Source of the DNA: Flavitalea sp966112615
GTDB taxonomy: Bacteria; Bacteroidota; Bacteroidia; Chitinophagales; Chitinophagaceae
Direction of reading: 5' to 3'
DNA length: 64,000 nucleotides
Assembly: GCA_966112615.1 (NCBI GenBank)
Contig: CBHWDO010000002.1
Location: 310,001-374,000 of the forward strand
Shown here piece by piece: positions 6,746-15,920 of this stretch. The notes beneath the pieces were generated by a model. It made no database searches, was not told the DNA's origin, and saw only the letters and a list, made by a program, of their open reading frames with translations. The translations under genes were made by a program, and so were the position numbers. Every line of letters begins with the position of its first letter. The first letter of the stretch is position 1.

Positions 6746-9061
6746 ATGTCCTATGCGATCCCAAAGGGTGTTAGAACCCTCTTGTTGGTAATAAGCCTGA
6801 TTAGCTATGGGTCTGCATCAGCGCAGATCCGCCATTACGATCCCGCCACGTCTGTTCCAATAATGGGAACTACCGGAAATCTTGGAATAACCGGAATTGG
6901 TGACAATTATGACGTAAAATATTACAGGCTCGAAGCTTACATAAATCCTGATTCTGCAACAAAATATATCAGGGGAAAACTTACAACTTATTATGTTACC
7001 CAGGTTTCCAGTTTCAGTCAATTGAAACTGGATTTTCGTAATAATATGACCATTGACTCCATCTATTATCGTGGAGTAAAGTTGGGAACTGGTAGTTATA
7101 CAAAGGATGTAGATACCCTGAAGATCACTTTAACTACAAGGCCTGCAAATTACCTGGATTCAGTTTCAATTTTTTATAGAGGAATTCCTGATGTTGGTCC
7201 AAGTTCTACCGGGTATGTTAAGTCAACCCATGGCACCACAACCACATACAATTATATTTATACACTTTCAGAACCGTATTCAGCAAGAAACTGGTGGCCA
7301 TGCAAACTGGATAACAGGGATAAAGCTGATTCGCTCGACCTTGTGATAAAAACACCTTCAGCTTTCATGACTGCTGGAAACGGAACATTGGTGAGCAATA
7401 CTATAACCGGAGCATACAGAACCATGGTTTGGAAGCACCGCTACCCAATTCCGGCATACCTGGTAGCATTGGCAGTGGCTAGATACCAGGTGATCACTAG
7501 CCCAAATGTGACCATCAGCGGTACATCCATGCCGGTATATCATTATGTTTTTCCAGAACACAATAATGCAACCTCCCAAACTGCTTTGGAGAAAGTGCGA
7601 ACTATGTTGACTGTCTTTAGTTCAGCTTTTGGTGATTATCCTTTTAAAAACGAGAAGTACGGTCATTATGAGTTTGGGTTCAGTGGAGGTATGGAACATT
7701 CCACATTCAGCGGAATGAACTTTTCAACTTTTGATAATACTGCAGACTGGAGTACGATCGCTCATGAATTGGGTCATCAATGGTTTGGAGATAAAGTAAC
7801 CTGCGGATCCTGGAAGCATATCTGGGTGAACGAAGGTTTTGCTAAATTTTCAGAATTGATAGCTGCAGAGAATATACCTTCAATTGGTACTCCAACTTTA
7901 GCAACTCATCGGGCCAATATAAAAACAAACGCACTTAACAATACCGCTCAAACAACTATCAGGAATGATACTACTTCATTAACTTCTATATTTTCTCCTT
8001 CAGTATACATCTATGATCGTGGAGCAATGATTTTAAATATGCTGCGAGCAACACTGGGTGATACCAAATTTTTCCAGGCATTACAGAACTATACTTCGGA
8101 TCCTTTATTGGCATATAGAACTGCCGTTACAGATGATGTGAAGAGACATATGGAAAATGTTTCAGGATTAAACCTCACTGACTTCTTTAATGACTGGGTT
8201 TATAATAATGGTCATGCGACTTACAATATTCAATATGCGTTTGGAACTAACAGGATTGGATTGAAGATCACTCAATCCAGGGTAACAGGTTCAACTGCCA
8301 GTTATTTTGATATGCCTTTACAATTAAGAATACAAGGTGCAAGCCGTGATACTATTGTAACATTATTTGATAATGATGGTGTATTAAATGTGGTGAAAGA
8401 TGGCGTTATGACAACATGGGGAACAAGTGAATACGGATTGAAATTAGGATTTACTCCAACCACTATTTCTTTTGATCCCAACAGTCGGATTCTGGCAACT
8501 GCCACTTTAGGTGCTAATGCTACTTTACCAATTCGAAATCTTCAACTAAGTGGTAAGTCATCTTCTGCAAAAAATATTTTAAATGTTGATGCAATCTTCT
8601 CCGGATCTGTTCAGTACATCGCATTGGAAAGAAGCATAGATGGAAAACAATTTGAGGAGATTCGTAAAATTAATCAACCTGAAGCGCAGGAAAGTCTCTT
8701 ATACAATTTTGAAGATCCATCTCCATTATTCAGTGAAGTGTACTATCGTGCAAAAATGGTGCTCATTGATGGTGATGTGGCTTATTCAAATATCATTAAG
8801 CTTACCAACGACCAGGTGAGATCCGATGTATTGATCTACCCAAGCCCGGCAACAGATCATTTCAATATTGCATTGAAGGCATCTTCTAATTCAGTAAGTG
8901 TAAACATTTATATGAGTAATGGCAAATTGAAGGAAGTACGAAGAGCGACAGGCAAGAATATATTAATGAAATTCAATTGTGATTCATGGTCTTCGGGTAT
9001 TTACATCGTAAAAATCCTTGATGGATCTACGATTCAGCAAAGAAAACTGATAATTAATTAA
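6746..9061 (+). CDS. M1 family zinc aminopeptidase with T9SS sorting domain
   Basis: 771 residues. Signal peptide about 1-26 (ending ISYGSASAQ). The M1 catalytic domain has the exopeptidase loop GGMEH (about 314-318, the usual Bacteroidota form of GAMEN) and the zinc site HELGH (340-344) with Glu363 18 residues later (HEXXH-X18-E). After it comes a beta-domain with the motif ALERSIDGKQFEEI (about 630), also found in the next gene, and a C-terminal type A sorting domain (about 695-771: VLIYPSPATDHF then SSGIYIVKI and KLIIN). The protein should be exported by Sec, then secreted by the type IX system to the cell surface or medium, where it trims peptides. Confidence 0.93.
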   Translation: MSYAIPKGVRTLLLVISLISYGSASAQIRHYDPATSVPIMGTTGNLGITGIGDNYDVKYYRLEAYINPDSATKYIRGKLTTYYVTQVSSFSQLKLDFRNNMTIDSIYYRGVKLGTGSYTKDVDTLKITLTTRPANYLDSVSIFYRGIPDVGPSSTGYVKSTHGTTTTYNYIYTLSEPYSARNWWPCKLDNRDKADSLDLVIKTPSAFMTAGNGTLVSNTITGAYRTMVWKHRYPIPAYLVALAVARYQVITSPNVTISGTSMPVYHYVFPEHNNATSQTALEKVRTMLTVFSSAFGDYPFKNEKYGHYEFGFSGGMEHSTFSGMNFSTFDNTADWSTIAHELGHQWFGDKVTCGSWKHIWVNEGFAKFSELIAAENIPSIGTPTLATHRANIKTNALNNTAQTTIRNDTTSLTSIFSPSVYIYDRGAMILNMLRATLGDTKFFQALQNYTSDPLLAYRTAVTDDVKRHMENVSGLNLTDFFNDWVYNNGHATYNIQYAFGTNRIGLKITQSRVTGSTASYFDMPLQLRIQGASRDTIVTLFDNDGVLNVVKDGVMTTWGTSEYGLKLGFTPTTISFDPNSRILATATLGANATLPIRNLQLSGKSSSAKNILNVDAIFSGSVQYIALERSIDGKQFEEIRKINQPEAQESLLYNFEDPSPLFSEVYYRAKMVLIDGDVAYSNIIKLTNDQVRSDVLIYPSPATDHFNIALKASSNSVSVNIYMSNGKLKEVRRATGKNILMKFNCDSWSSGIYIVKILDGSTIQQRKLIIN

Positions 9062-9105
9062 ACAATTCGAACAGAATTAATAACTTTAACGACAAACCAA
9101 TCCTA

Positions 9106-12100
9106 ATGAAAACCGTAACCCTTTCCCGGAAACGGTCCTTACTGCTAAGGTTTTTAATTTTAGTAGTATCGATTCTGATACTTAAGTCTTCTGCAATGTC
9201 GCAGGCTACAATTTCCAATCCAATTGGTATTGGTAGAACTTGTGGTACTACTGCTGACTCAGTAAAAACCTGGCGTTATAACGGTACTACCAATACATTG
9301 CAACATACTGCCAATTGTAAACCTTCACTGGCAACTCCTGGTTTTGCTGCAAGTTTATCAAGCGTAACCTTTAATCCTGCAGATCAGTTTCTTTATTATA
9401 TCAGGATCAGAAACATGGGAGGTGGAATATATAATTCCTATGTCTATCGCTGGACACCAAATACCTGTCCAACAGGAAACCTGGCAGTTTACAGAACATA
9501 CAATAACCAGTTTATTGCGGGAGTTGAGTTTGATCCAAATGGAGTTGGTTACCAGATCAATTTAACAGGAGCTGCAGCACCTTATGGTGTGGAGTTACAG
9601 CAAGTAAACTTTGGAGCTGGTACTACCGGGCCTTCTATACCAATTACACTTCCTGCCGGAGTTAACATATGGCAACAGAATGGTGATATTATGCTGACCC
9701 CTTCAGGTCAGTTTTTGTTCGTTTTCAACAATAAACTTTTTACAGTAAACTATAAAGATTATAACCTCAATCCTCTTAATGCTACATACATCGATACTCT
9801 TGAACTGGGAACAGGAAATAACCTTGTTGGACTTGCATATGCAGATGGAGAATTGATCGCGAGTGTCAGAAATTCAGGAGGAAGTAACTGTTTTTACCGC
9901 CAGGTGAATATTCTTAATGGTGATACCACAACTGTTACAAACAGCCCGGGAAATTTCAGTGCACTCGACCTTACCAATATCACTTCAGGTGTGGGTGCTT
10001 CTAAAGCATTAGTATCTGCAGTTCCTACAGGTACAGCAGGACAATACAATCTTAGCTATGATATCAAAGTGCAGAATTATGGGGATGTGCCGCTAACTAA
10101 TCTTCAGATCGTAGAGAATTTATCAACACTTCATCCTACATTAGGTGCCTTCGCTGTATCAAATATATCAGCTTCATTTGTTTCCAATCCTGCCGGATTA
10201 ACGCTTAACCCTTTATTCAATGGTACTACAGTCACAAATCTTTTAAGTACAGGTAGTACACTTCCAAACTTTCCGGTAAGCAATAATTTTGTGATCATTC
10301 GGGTGAATGTGCGATTGAGTAATGTGGTTCCAGGAACCACTTATAATAATCGTGTCACTGCAACTGCAAACGGTTACAATGGTATAGCGCTGACTGATCA
10401 ATCTACTAACGGATCTAATCCTGATCCAAATGGTAATGATAAACCGGATGATGCAGGTGAAAACCAACCTACTCCTTTTATAGTATCAGTTGCAGCTGAA
10501 ACTCCTCCATGTTCTACGCTGTCTACAGTTTTGTATCAACAGAATTTTGGTTCCGGAACCGGCCTGTCTACTACCATGCCCGGAACTTCTACAACTCAGT
10601 ATACACCGAAGTCTACTGCGCCAATCAATATTGAGCAATACGCATTATCAAACAATGCTTCATTAGGTGATGCTTCACACTGGATCAATTTAACTGATCA
10701 TACAGGGAATGCTAATGGTAGGATGATGCTTGTCAATGCAGACAATCAGAACAACAAGATCTTTGTTGATACGGTCAATGTAAACTGTACAAACCTTAAG
10801 TATTCTTTCTATCTCTATGCTGCCTTCATTGGTAACTCATCATATCAGACATTGTGTAATGGTTTTGGTGGATTTAAGTATCCTAAGATGACATTCACTG
10901 TTCGTAATGCTTCAACTAATGCCATCATTGCAAACGTGTCAACCGGTGATATCACATCCACCTCATGGACTCAATACGGTATGAAATGGGTGATGCCTTC
11001 CGGTGTAACAAAAGTTATTATTGAAGTGTATAATGCGGGTGAAGGTGGTTGTGGTAATGACCTTGCCATAGATGATATCGCTTTCGGTTTGTGTGATCCT
11101 GATCCTGTTGTTAACATCAATGGATTAACCGACGGTTGCGTTGGCGGTACCACAACCATGAGCACTGTATTGACCGATACCACTGGTATGGGATCTACAT
11201 TGGTTTACCAGTGGCAGTCCTCTCCGGATAATGTAACCTGGACAAACATCACAGGAGCAACCAACCCTAGCTATGTGATCACGCCAATGACTTTAGCTGA
11301 TGCACGTTATTACAGGATCCTGGTTGCCGCTGCTGGAAATATTGGAAACCCTTCCTGTCGGTTTACTTCAAATGCATACCAGTTAACACTTAAAACTTCT
11401 TCAGTTGCAGCAGCTGCTGCATTCGCTAATAAGAATAATATTTGTCCGGGTGATGCAGTTGGATTGCAGGTCAATGGCGGAACCCTTGGTTCTAATGCTG
11501 TTTGGCGCTGGTATAGTGCTAGCTGCGGTGGTACACTTGTTGGTACAGGTACTAATATTACGGTGAACCCAACCACTACAACAACTTATTATGTTAGAGC
11601 TGAGGGTGATTGTAATACTACAACATGTGTCAGTGTAACAGTTACTGTAAACTGTGATATCGATGATGATGATGATGGTATAACAGATCTTGCAGAATCA
11701 GGTGGCGTTGATCCTAATGGTGATGATGACTATGATGGTATTCAGAATTACAGGGATTCAAATTATCCTGGATTCATCGATACAAACAGTGATGGCATCA
11801 ATGATAACTTTGATAATGATCGCGATGGTATCATCAATTCACTTGATCGCGACAGCGATAACGATGGAATACCTGATGTTGTTGAATCCGGTGGTGTAGA
11901 TGCAAATGGTGATGGTATCATTGATAATTATTCTGATACAGACGGTGATGGCTTATCACAAAATGTTGATGCAAATAATACCGGTGCATCAGGATCCGGA
12001 TCCGGGCTTGGACTTGTTGATACTGATGGAGATGGTATTCCAAATGTATATGATCTTGATTCAGACAATGATGGTATTCCGGATGTAATTGAAGCCGGTG

Positions 12101-13515
12101 GTACCGATGCAAATAATGATGGTATCATTGATGGATATACCGATGCTGATTCAGACGGTTTTGCATCTTCTGTTGATGGTGATGCAAACAATGATGGTAT
12201 TGCAGAAAACAGTACGAATGCATTAATAAGAACTGGTGCAGATTCGAATAATGATGGCCGTGCAGATAGTTATCCATATAAGAATTTTGATAGCGATACA
12301 AGAGCGAATGCTTATGATCTTGACAGTGATAACGATGGTATCACTGATGTCAGGGAAGCGGGGTTTGCCGATGCGAATAGTGATGGATTTGCAGACGGCA
12401 CCCGCGGATCTGACGGCTGGTCGGATACAATTGACGGACTTGCATCTCTTGCATTGATCAACAGTGATGCAGATGCTAATTATGATTACCTGGATATTGA
12501 TTCCGATAATGATGGTATCCCGGATAATATTGAAGGTCCTTCAACTTCCTCCTACCGATTACCAACAGGGCTCGACTCTGATAACGATGGTCTTGATAAC
12601 GCTTACGATTCATTCAATGGATTCGGAGGAAATGGAAATACTCCTAACGACCAGGATGGCGACACTATTCCTGATTACAGGGATCTTGATACCGATGGTG
12701 ACGGATCAAATGATCGTATTGAAGGAAATGACTACAATGCAAATTGTGATGACGACGATGTAGTAACTCCTTTAGGGACCGATACCGATGGGGATGGACT
12801 GGATGACAGATATGATTCCAATAATTCATCAGTAAAAGGAACATCTTTCTTCCTGGGTAATCTAGGTAATACACTTGGTGATAGTTCACCCGGTTCCAAT
12901 ACAAGAGTTGGAATGTGTAATACCTCAGGATTTGAACGCGACTGGAGGTTCATGCCTTATGTTCTGGAAGTGAATTTCCACAGTATCAGTGGTGTGAAGA
13001 GAGATAATGGTTCATTGGTAAGATGGACGATCAGTTGTCCGAAGATCATTAATTACTTTATCATCGAAAGAAGTATCGATGGAAAGAACTTTGAAACGAT
13101 CGGAAGAATGGATGGTCCAAATGCAAGCTGTGAAATGAAATCATTTGAGTTTGTAGATGCAAATGCTTCCAATGCCAAATATTTCTATCGTATAAAAGCA
13201 ATGGATAATACAGCACACCAGGCAATTAGTCGCCCGGTTGTTATAACAGGTGTCCTTAATGATGAGATAACTGTTTATCCTAACCCGGTTCATGATGTTG
13301 TACATGTGAGTATGAACCTTACAAAAGCTCAATCAGTACATTTCAAACTGGTGAATGCTTCAGGAAGAACTGTATTAATGCAAAAGAATGACCTGAAAAA
13401 AGGATCTAATCTTATTGAGATCGCTCAAACCAGGAATCTTCCGAAAGGAGTTTACTACCTGGTAATCGTTCAGGATTCAACAGCATCACAGCAAAAGATA
13501 GTTGTGCAACGATAA
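9106..13515 (+). CDS. Large T9SS-secreted protein with thrombospondin type 3 repeats
   Basis: 1469 residues. A signal peptide (1-33, ending SSAMSQA) is followed by a beta-rich region, a conserved-repeat-like stretch (about 290-460), a jelly-roll segment near 480-660 (ALSNNASLGDASHWINL), an Ig-like segment (about 670-760), then from about 851 to 1236 a long acidic run of calcium-binding TSP3 motifs of the DxDxDGxxD type (DSDNDGIPD repeated). Near 1310 there is the motif IIERSIDGKNFETI shared with the M1 peptidase. Residues about 1388-1469 form a type A T9SS sorting domain (ITVYPNPVHD, then LPKGVYYLVI). A surface adhesin or matrix role is likely but not shown. It is 44 nt downstream of the peptidase gene. 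Confidence 0.92.
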   Translation: MKTVTLSRKRSLLLRFLILVVSILILKSSAMSQATISNPIGIGRTCGTTADSVKTWRYNGTTNTLQHTANCKPSLATPGFAASLSSVTFNPADQFLYYIRIRNMGGGIYNSYVYRWTPNTCPTGNLAVYRTYNNQFIAGVEFDPNGVGYQINLTGAAAPYGVELQQVNFGAGTTGPSIPITLPAGVNIWQQNGDIMLTPSGQFLFVFNNKLFTVNYKDYNLNPLNATYIDTLELGTGNNLVGLAYADGELIASVRNSGGSNCFYRQVNILNGDTTTVTNSPGNFSALDLTNITSGVGASKALVSAVPTGTAGQYNLSYDIKVQNYGDVPLTNLQIVENLSTLHPTLGAFAVSNISASFVSNPAGLTLNPLFNGTTVTNLLSTGSTLPNFPVSNNFVIIRVNVRLSNVVPGTTYNNRVTATANGYNGIALTDQSTNGSNPDPNGNDKPDDAGENQPTPFIVSVAAETPPCSTLSTVLYQQNFGSGTGLSTTMPGTSTTQYTPKSTAPINIEQYALSNNASLGDASHWINLTDHTGNANGRMMLVNADNQNNKIFVDTVNVNCTNLKYSFYLYAAFIGNSSYQTLCNGFGGFKYPKMTFTVRNASTNAIIANVSTGDITSTSWTQYGMKWVMPSGVTKVIIEVYNAGEGGCGNDLAIDDIAFGLCDPDPVVNINGLTDGCVGGTTTMSTVLTDTTGMGSTLVYQWQSSPDNVTWTNITGATNPSYVITPMTLADARYYRILVAAAGNIGNPSCRFTSNAYQLTLKTSSVAAAAAFANKNNICPGDAVGLQVNGGTLGSNAVWRWYSASCGGTLVGTGTNITVNPTTTTTYYVRAEGDCNTTTCVSVTVTVNCDIDDDDDGITDLAESGGVDPNGDDDYDGIQNYRDSNYPGFIDTNSDGINDNFDNDRDGIINSLDRDSDNDGIPDVVESGGVDANGDGIIDNYSDTDGDGLSQNVDANNTGASGSGSGLGLVDTDGDGIPNVYDLDSDNDGIPDVIEAGGTDANNDGIIDGYTDADSDGFASSVDGDANNDGIAENSTNALIRTGADSNNDGRADSYPYKNFDSDTRANAYDLDSDNDGITDVREAGFADANSDGFADGTRGSDGWSDTIDGLASLALINSDADANYDYLDIDSDNDGIPDNIEGPSTSSYRLPTGLDSDNDGLDNAYDSFNGFGGNGNTPNDQDGDTIPDYRDLDTDGDGSNDRIEGNDYNANCDDDDVVTPLGTDTDGDGLDDRYDSNNSSVKGTSFFLGNLGNTLGDSSPGSNTRVGMCNTSGFERDWRFMPYVLEVNFHSISGVKRDNGSLVRWTISCPKIINYFIIERSIDGKNFETIGRMDGPNASCEMKSFEFVDANASNAKYFYRIKAMDNTAHQAISRPVVITGVLNDEITVYPNPVHDVVHVSMNLTKAQSVHFKLVNASGRTVLMQKNDLKKGSNLIEIAQTRNLPKGVYYLVIVQDSTASQQKIVVQR

Positions 13516-13537
13516 ATGCACATCCGCCGTGACCAAC

Positions 13538-13571
13538 AGGTTGTCTTAATAATTTAAGGCAACCTTTTTTT
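13538..13571 (+). terminator. Rho-independent terminator
   Basis: Arms AGGTTGTCTTAA (13538-13549) and TTAAGGCAACCT (13554-13565), one mismatch, 4-nt loop, followed by a run of T. It ends the transcript of the TSP3 protein gene. Confidence 0.85.
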
Positions 13572-13610
13572 ATTATTGTAAATTATCTACCCTTAAAACA
13601 GCTATATCTT

Positions 13611-13991
13611 ATGGGAATTTTTTCTGCACTATTGGGAAATGCCGGAGTGGCTAACCCTGATGAACTTTACAAAGAATATGGGAATCTTCTAATCCAAAAT
13701 GAACAGATCGAAGTTGGCTTTAAACTTATCCGGGATGTATTTATTTTCACTAATAAACGACTAATCATTGTTGATAAGCAGGGATTGACCGGAAAAAAAG
13801 TAGAATACCTGTCAGTTTTATATAAGAGTGTTTCCAGGTTCAGTATTGAAACTGCTGGTCACTTGGACCTTGATGCTGAATTGAAGATCTGGGTTTCAAG
13901 TGAAACGAATCCCAGTATTTCCAAAAAATTTAATAAGCAGGTTAATATTTATGATTTGCAAAAGGTACTTGCAAGTCATGTGCTTGATTAA
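13611..13991 (+). CDS. Bacterial PH domain protein
   Basis: 126 residues without a signal peptide or membrane span, so cytoplasmic. The segment LIQNEQIEVGFKLIRDVFIF followed by TNKRLIIVDKQGLTGKKVEY and ends with a helix (IYDLQKVLASHV) is the pattern of the bacterial pleckstrin-homology domain family (bPH_1). These small proteins form rings or bind ligands in poorly known stress roles. No operon partner is seen: it has its own upstream terminator and converges on pdxA. Confidence 0.75.
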   Translation: MGIFSALLGNAGVANPDELYKEYGNLLIQNEQIEVGFKLIRDVFIFTNKRLIIVDKQGLTGKKVEYLSVLYKSVSRFSIETAGHLDLDAELKIWVSSETNPSISKKFNKQVNIYDLQKVLASHVLD

Positions 13992-13999
13992 TTAAAATA

Positions 14000-14038
14000 A
14001 TTGAAGGAGCGGATCATTATTCCGCTTCTTCAATTTTC
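14000..14038. terminator. Shared bidirectional hairpin between convergent genes
   Basis: Arms ATTGAAGGAGCGG (14000-14012) and CCGCTTCTTCAAT (14022-14034), one mismatch, 9-nt loop, then TTTCTC. The right arm lies inside the last codons of pdxA, so one hairpin seems to serve the PH-domain gene and pdxA. Confidence 0.65.
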
Positions 14039-15111
14039 TCATCTACTGCATTGGCAAGGATCACATTCGTTATTTTCTTCAATGGATTCTTCCTGTTCTC
14101 GGCATAAGTTGTTCTGTGATGAATGATATCAAGACACATGAATACAGCTTCGAGGAATGATGATGGATCCGCCGCATTCTTTCCTGCAATATCAAAGGCA
14201 GTTCCGTGATCAGGCGATGTTCTTACAACACTTAAGCCTGCGGTATAATTGACTCCATTTCCGCTCACCAGCGATTTGAAAGGAATTAGTCCCTGGTCGT
14301 GGTACATGGCCAACACTCCGTCAAATTGCGTTTGATAATTTCTTGCAAAGAATCCATCAGCAGGGAAAGGTCCAACCACCAGCATATTCTGGTGCTTTGC
14401 TTCTTTTATCGCAGGCTTGATCACCTGCTCATCTTCCTGGCCGATCAATCCTTCATCACCTGCGTGAGGGTTCAATCCCAAAACAGCGATTCTTGGCCTG
14501 TCGATCCCAAAATCTTTCTGCAGTGATTCATGCATCAGTTTCAACTTCGACAATATATTTTCTTTAGTCACGGCAAGATGTGCATCCTTTACTGCAACAT
14601 GTTCACTCAATAATCCAAGTTTGAATTGTTCGGATACCATGAACATCAATACATCCTTTGCACCAAAGGTTTCTTTCAGGTAAGGTGTATGACCGGTATA
14701 ATTGAAATCAGCAGAGTGTGTATTTTTCTTATGAATGGGAGCGGTGATCAAACCTTGAACCAGTCCGGCTTTCAGTGCTTCCGTTGCAGCTACCAGTGAT
14801 TTGATGGCATATGCTCCACCTGCTTCTGTGAGTTGTCCGGGTGTGATATTCACTTCTTCTTCCCAAACATTTACCACATTCACCTGCTTGTGATTGATGC
14901 GGGAAAGATCCTTCAGGATCTGGTAATTGAAGTTGATCTCCGGGATCGTTTTTTTATAGAAATTGATGACTTTATTTGAAGCAAAGATCACCGGGGTGCA
15001 CATCTCCAGGATGCGGTTGTCGGAAAATGTTTTGATGATCACCTCCAACCCGATGCCGTTGATATCGCCCACTGAAATTCCTATAACCGGTTTATGCTGT
15101 TGTGCGTTCAT
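14017..15111 (-). CDS. pdxA: 4-hydroxythreonine-4-phosphate dehydrogenase
   Basis: Oxidizes 4-phosphohydroxy-L-threonine in the DXP-dependent pathway to pyridoxal phosphate; product feeds PdxJ. 364 residues, slightly longer than E. coli PdxA. Motifs: GISVGDINGIGLEV (11-24) at the N-terminus, the metal-binding histidines His141 (GHTPYLKE), His216 (LNPHAGDEG) and His271 (MYHDQGLIPFK), and the segment TSPDHGTAFDIAGK near the C-terminus. It diverges from rsmA, an arrangement also seen in enterobacteria where pdxA and ksgA are neighbours. A TATTTTAG sequence on the minus strand near 15130-15137 is a weak promoter candidate that overlaps the rsmA promoter. Confidence 0.95.
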   Translation of the reverse strand: MNAQQHKPVIGISVGDINGIGLEVIIKTFSDNRILEMCTPVIFASNKVINFYKKTIPEINFNYQILKDLSRINHKQVNVVNVWEEEVNITPGQLTEAGGAYAIKSLVAATEALKAGLVQGLITAPIHKKNTHSADFNYTGHTPYLKETFGAKDVLMFMVSEQFKLGLLSEHVAVKDAHLAVTKENILSKLKLMHESLQKDFGIDRPRIAVLGLNPHAGDEGLIGQEDEQVIKPAIKEAKHQNMLVVGPFPADGFFARNYQTQFDGVLAMYHDQGLIPFKSLVSGNGVNYTAGLSVVRTSPDHGTAFDIAGKNAADPSSFLEAVFMCLDIIHHRTTYAENRKNPLKKITNVILANAVDEKIEEAE

Positions 15112-15120
15112 GAACTTGCG

Positions 15121-15149
15121 TTGTGGCCGCTAAAATAGCAATACCTTTG
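15121..15149 (+). promoter_or_regulatory. Consensus promoter of rsmA
   Basis: TTG (15121-15123), 18 nt, then TACCTTTG (15142-15149). The ATG of rsmA is 7 nt after the box, so transcription would start only a few nt before it and the mRNA would be almost leaderless. Confidence 0.65.
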
Positions 15150-15156
15150 CAAACGC

Positions 15157-15912
15157 ATGGATTACACGCTTAAAAAATCGCTGGGCCAGCATTTCCTGGT
15201 CGATGAGTCGGTTTCAAAAAGAATGGTTGATGTACTGCTGGAGCAGAAGCCAACCCAATTGTTGGAAGTTGGTCCGGGTGGCGGTGCACTTACCAAATAC
15301 CTTGTTGCGCTTCAGGGGATCGATCTTCGCTGTGTGGAACTTGATGATGAAAAAGTATCCTGGCTGGAAAAGAACTTTCCTGTCCTAAAAGGAAAGATCA
15401 TCCATCAAAGTATTCTTGATATTGATCCGCCTTTTGAAGGTAATTTCACTGTAATAGGCAACTTTCCTTATAATATATCAACCCAGATCGTTTTTAAAGT
15501 GATCGACTGGAAACAGCAGGTTGATGTCATGATCGGCATGTTCCAGAAAGAAGTGGCAGAGCGGATCGCAGCCAAACATGGCAGCAAAGTATATGGTGTA
15601 ACCAGTGTTCTTACACAGGCATTTTTCAAAGTGGATTATCTTTTTGAAGTTGGAGAGAAGGCTTTCAATCCTCCACCTAAAGTGAAAAGTGCCGTGATCA
15701 AAATGGTTCCAAGACAAGATATTCTTGAAATGAAATCTGAACGATCCCTGTTCAATCTCGTGAAAACCGCTTTTCAGCAGCGTCGCAAAACCCTTCGAAA
15801 TGCTCTCAAACCCTTGTTTGCAGCGGAAGACATGAAAGACGAGATCTTCAATAAAAGAGCTGAGCAATTGTCGGTGGAAGACTTCGCCGCACTAACTTTT
15901 AAAATGAAATAA
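15157..15912 (+). CDS. rsmA: 16S rRNA dimethyladenosine transferase (m6,2A1518/1519)
   Basis: SAM-dependent methyltransferase that dimethylates two adjacent adenines near the 3' end of 16S rRNA during 30S maturation (KsgA). 251 residues. Motifs in order: SLGQHFLVDE (8-17), SAM motif I LLEVGPGGGALTKYL (35-49), acidic ribose-binding Glu61 in CVELD, catalytic NFPYNIS (102-108, the NLPY type), and a C-terminal helical domain ending FAALTFKMK. Nearly leaderless promoter upstream; the dehydrogenase gene follows after 8 nt and is probably in the same transcript. Confidence 0.96.
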   Translation: MDYTLKKSLGQHFLVDESVSKRMVDVLLEQKPTQLLEVGPGGGALTKYLVALQGIDLRCVELDDEKVSWLEKNFPVLKGKIIHQSILDIDPPFEGNFTVIGNFPYNISTQIVFKVIDWKQQVDVMIGMFQKEVAERIAAKHGSKVYGVTSVLTQAFFKVDYLFEVGEKAFNPPPKVKSAVIKMVPRQDILEMKSERSLFNLVKTAFQQRRKTLRNALKPLFAAEDMKDEIFNKRAEQLSVEDFAALTFKMK

Positions 15913-15920
15913 TTTCGGTT

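Noticed and set aside
12464..12763. Met/Ile-rich ORFs in the TSP3 region
   Set aside because: Out-of-frame readings of the repetitive GATAATGATGG DNA inside the 1469-residue protein gene.
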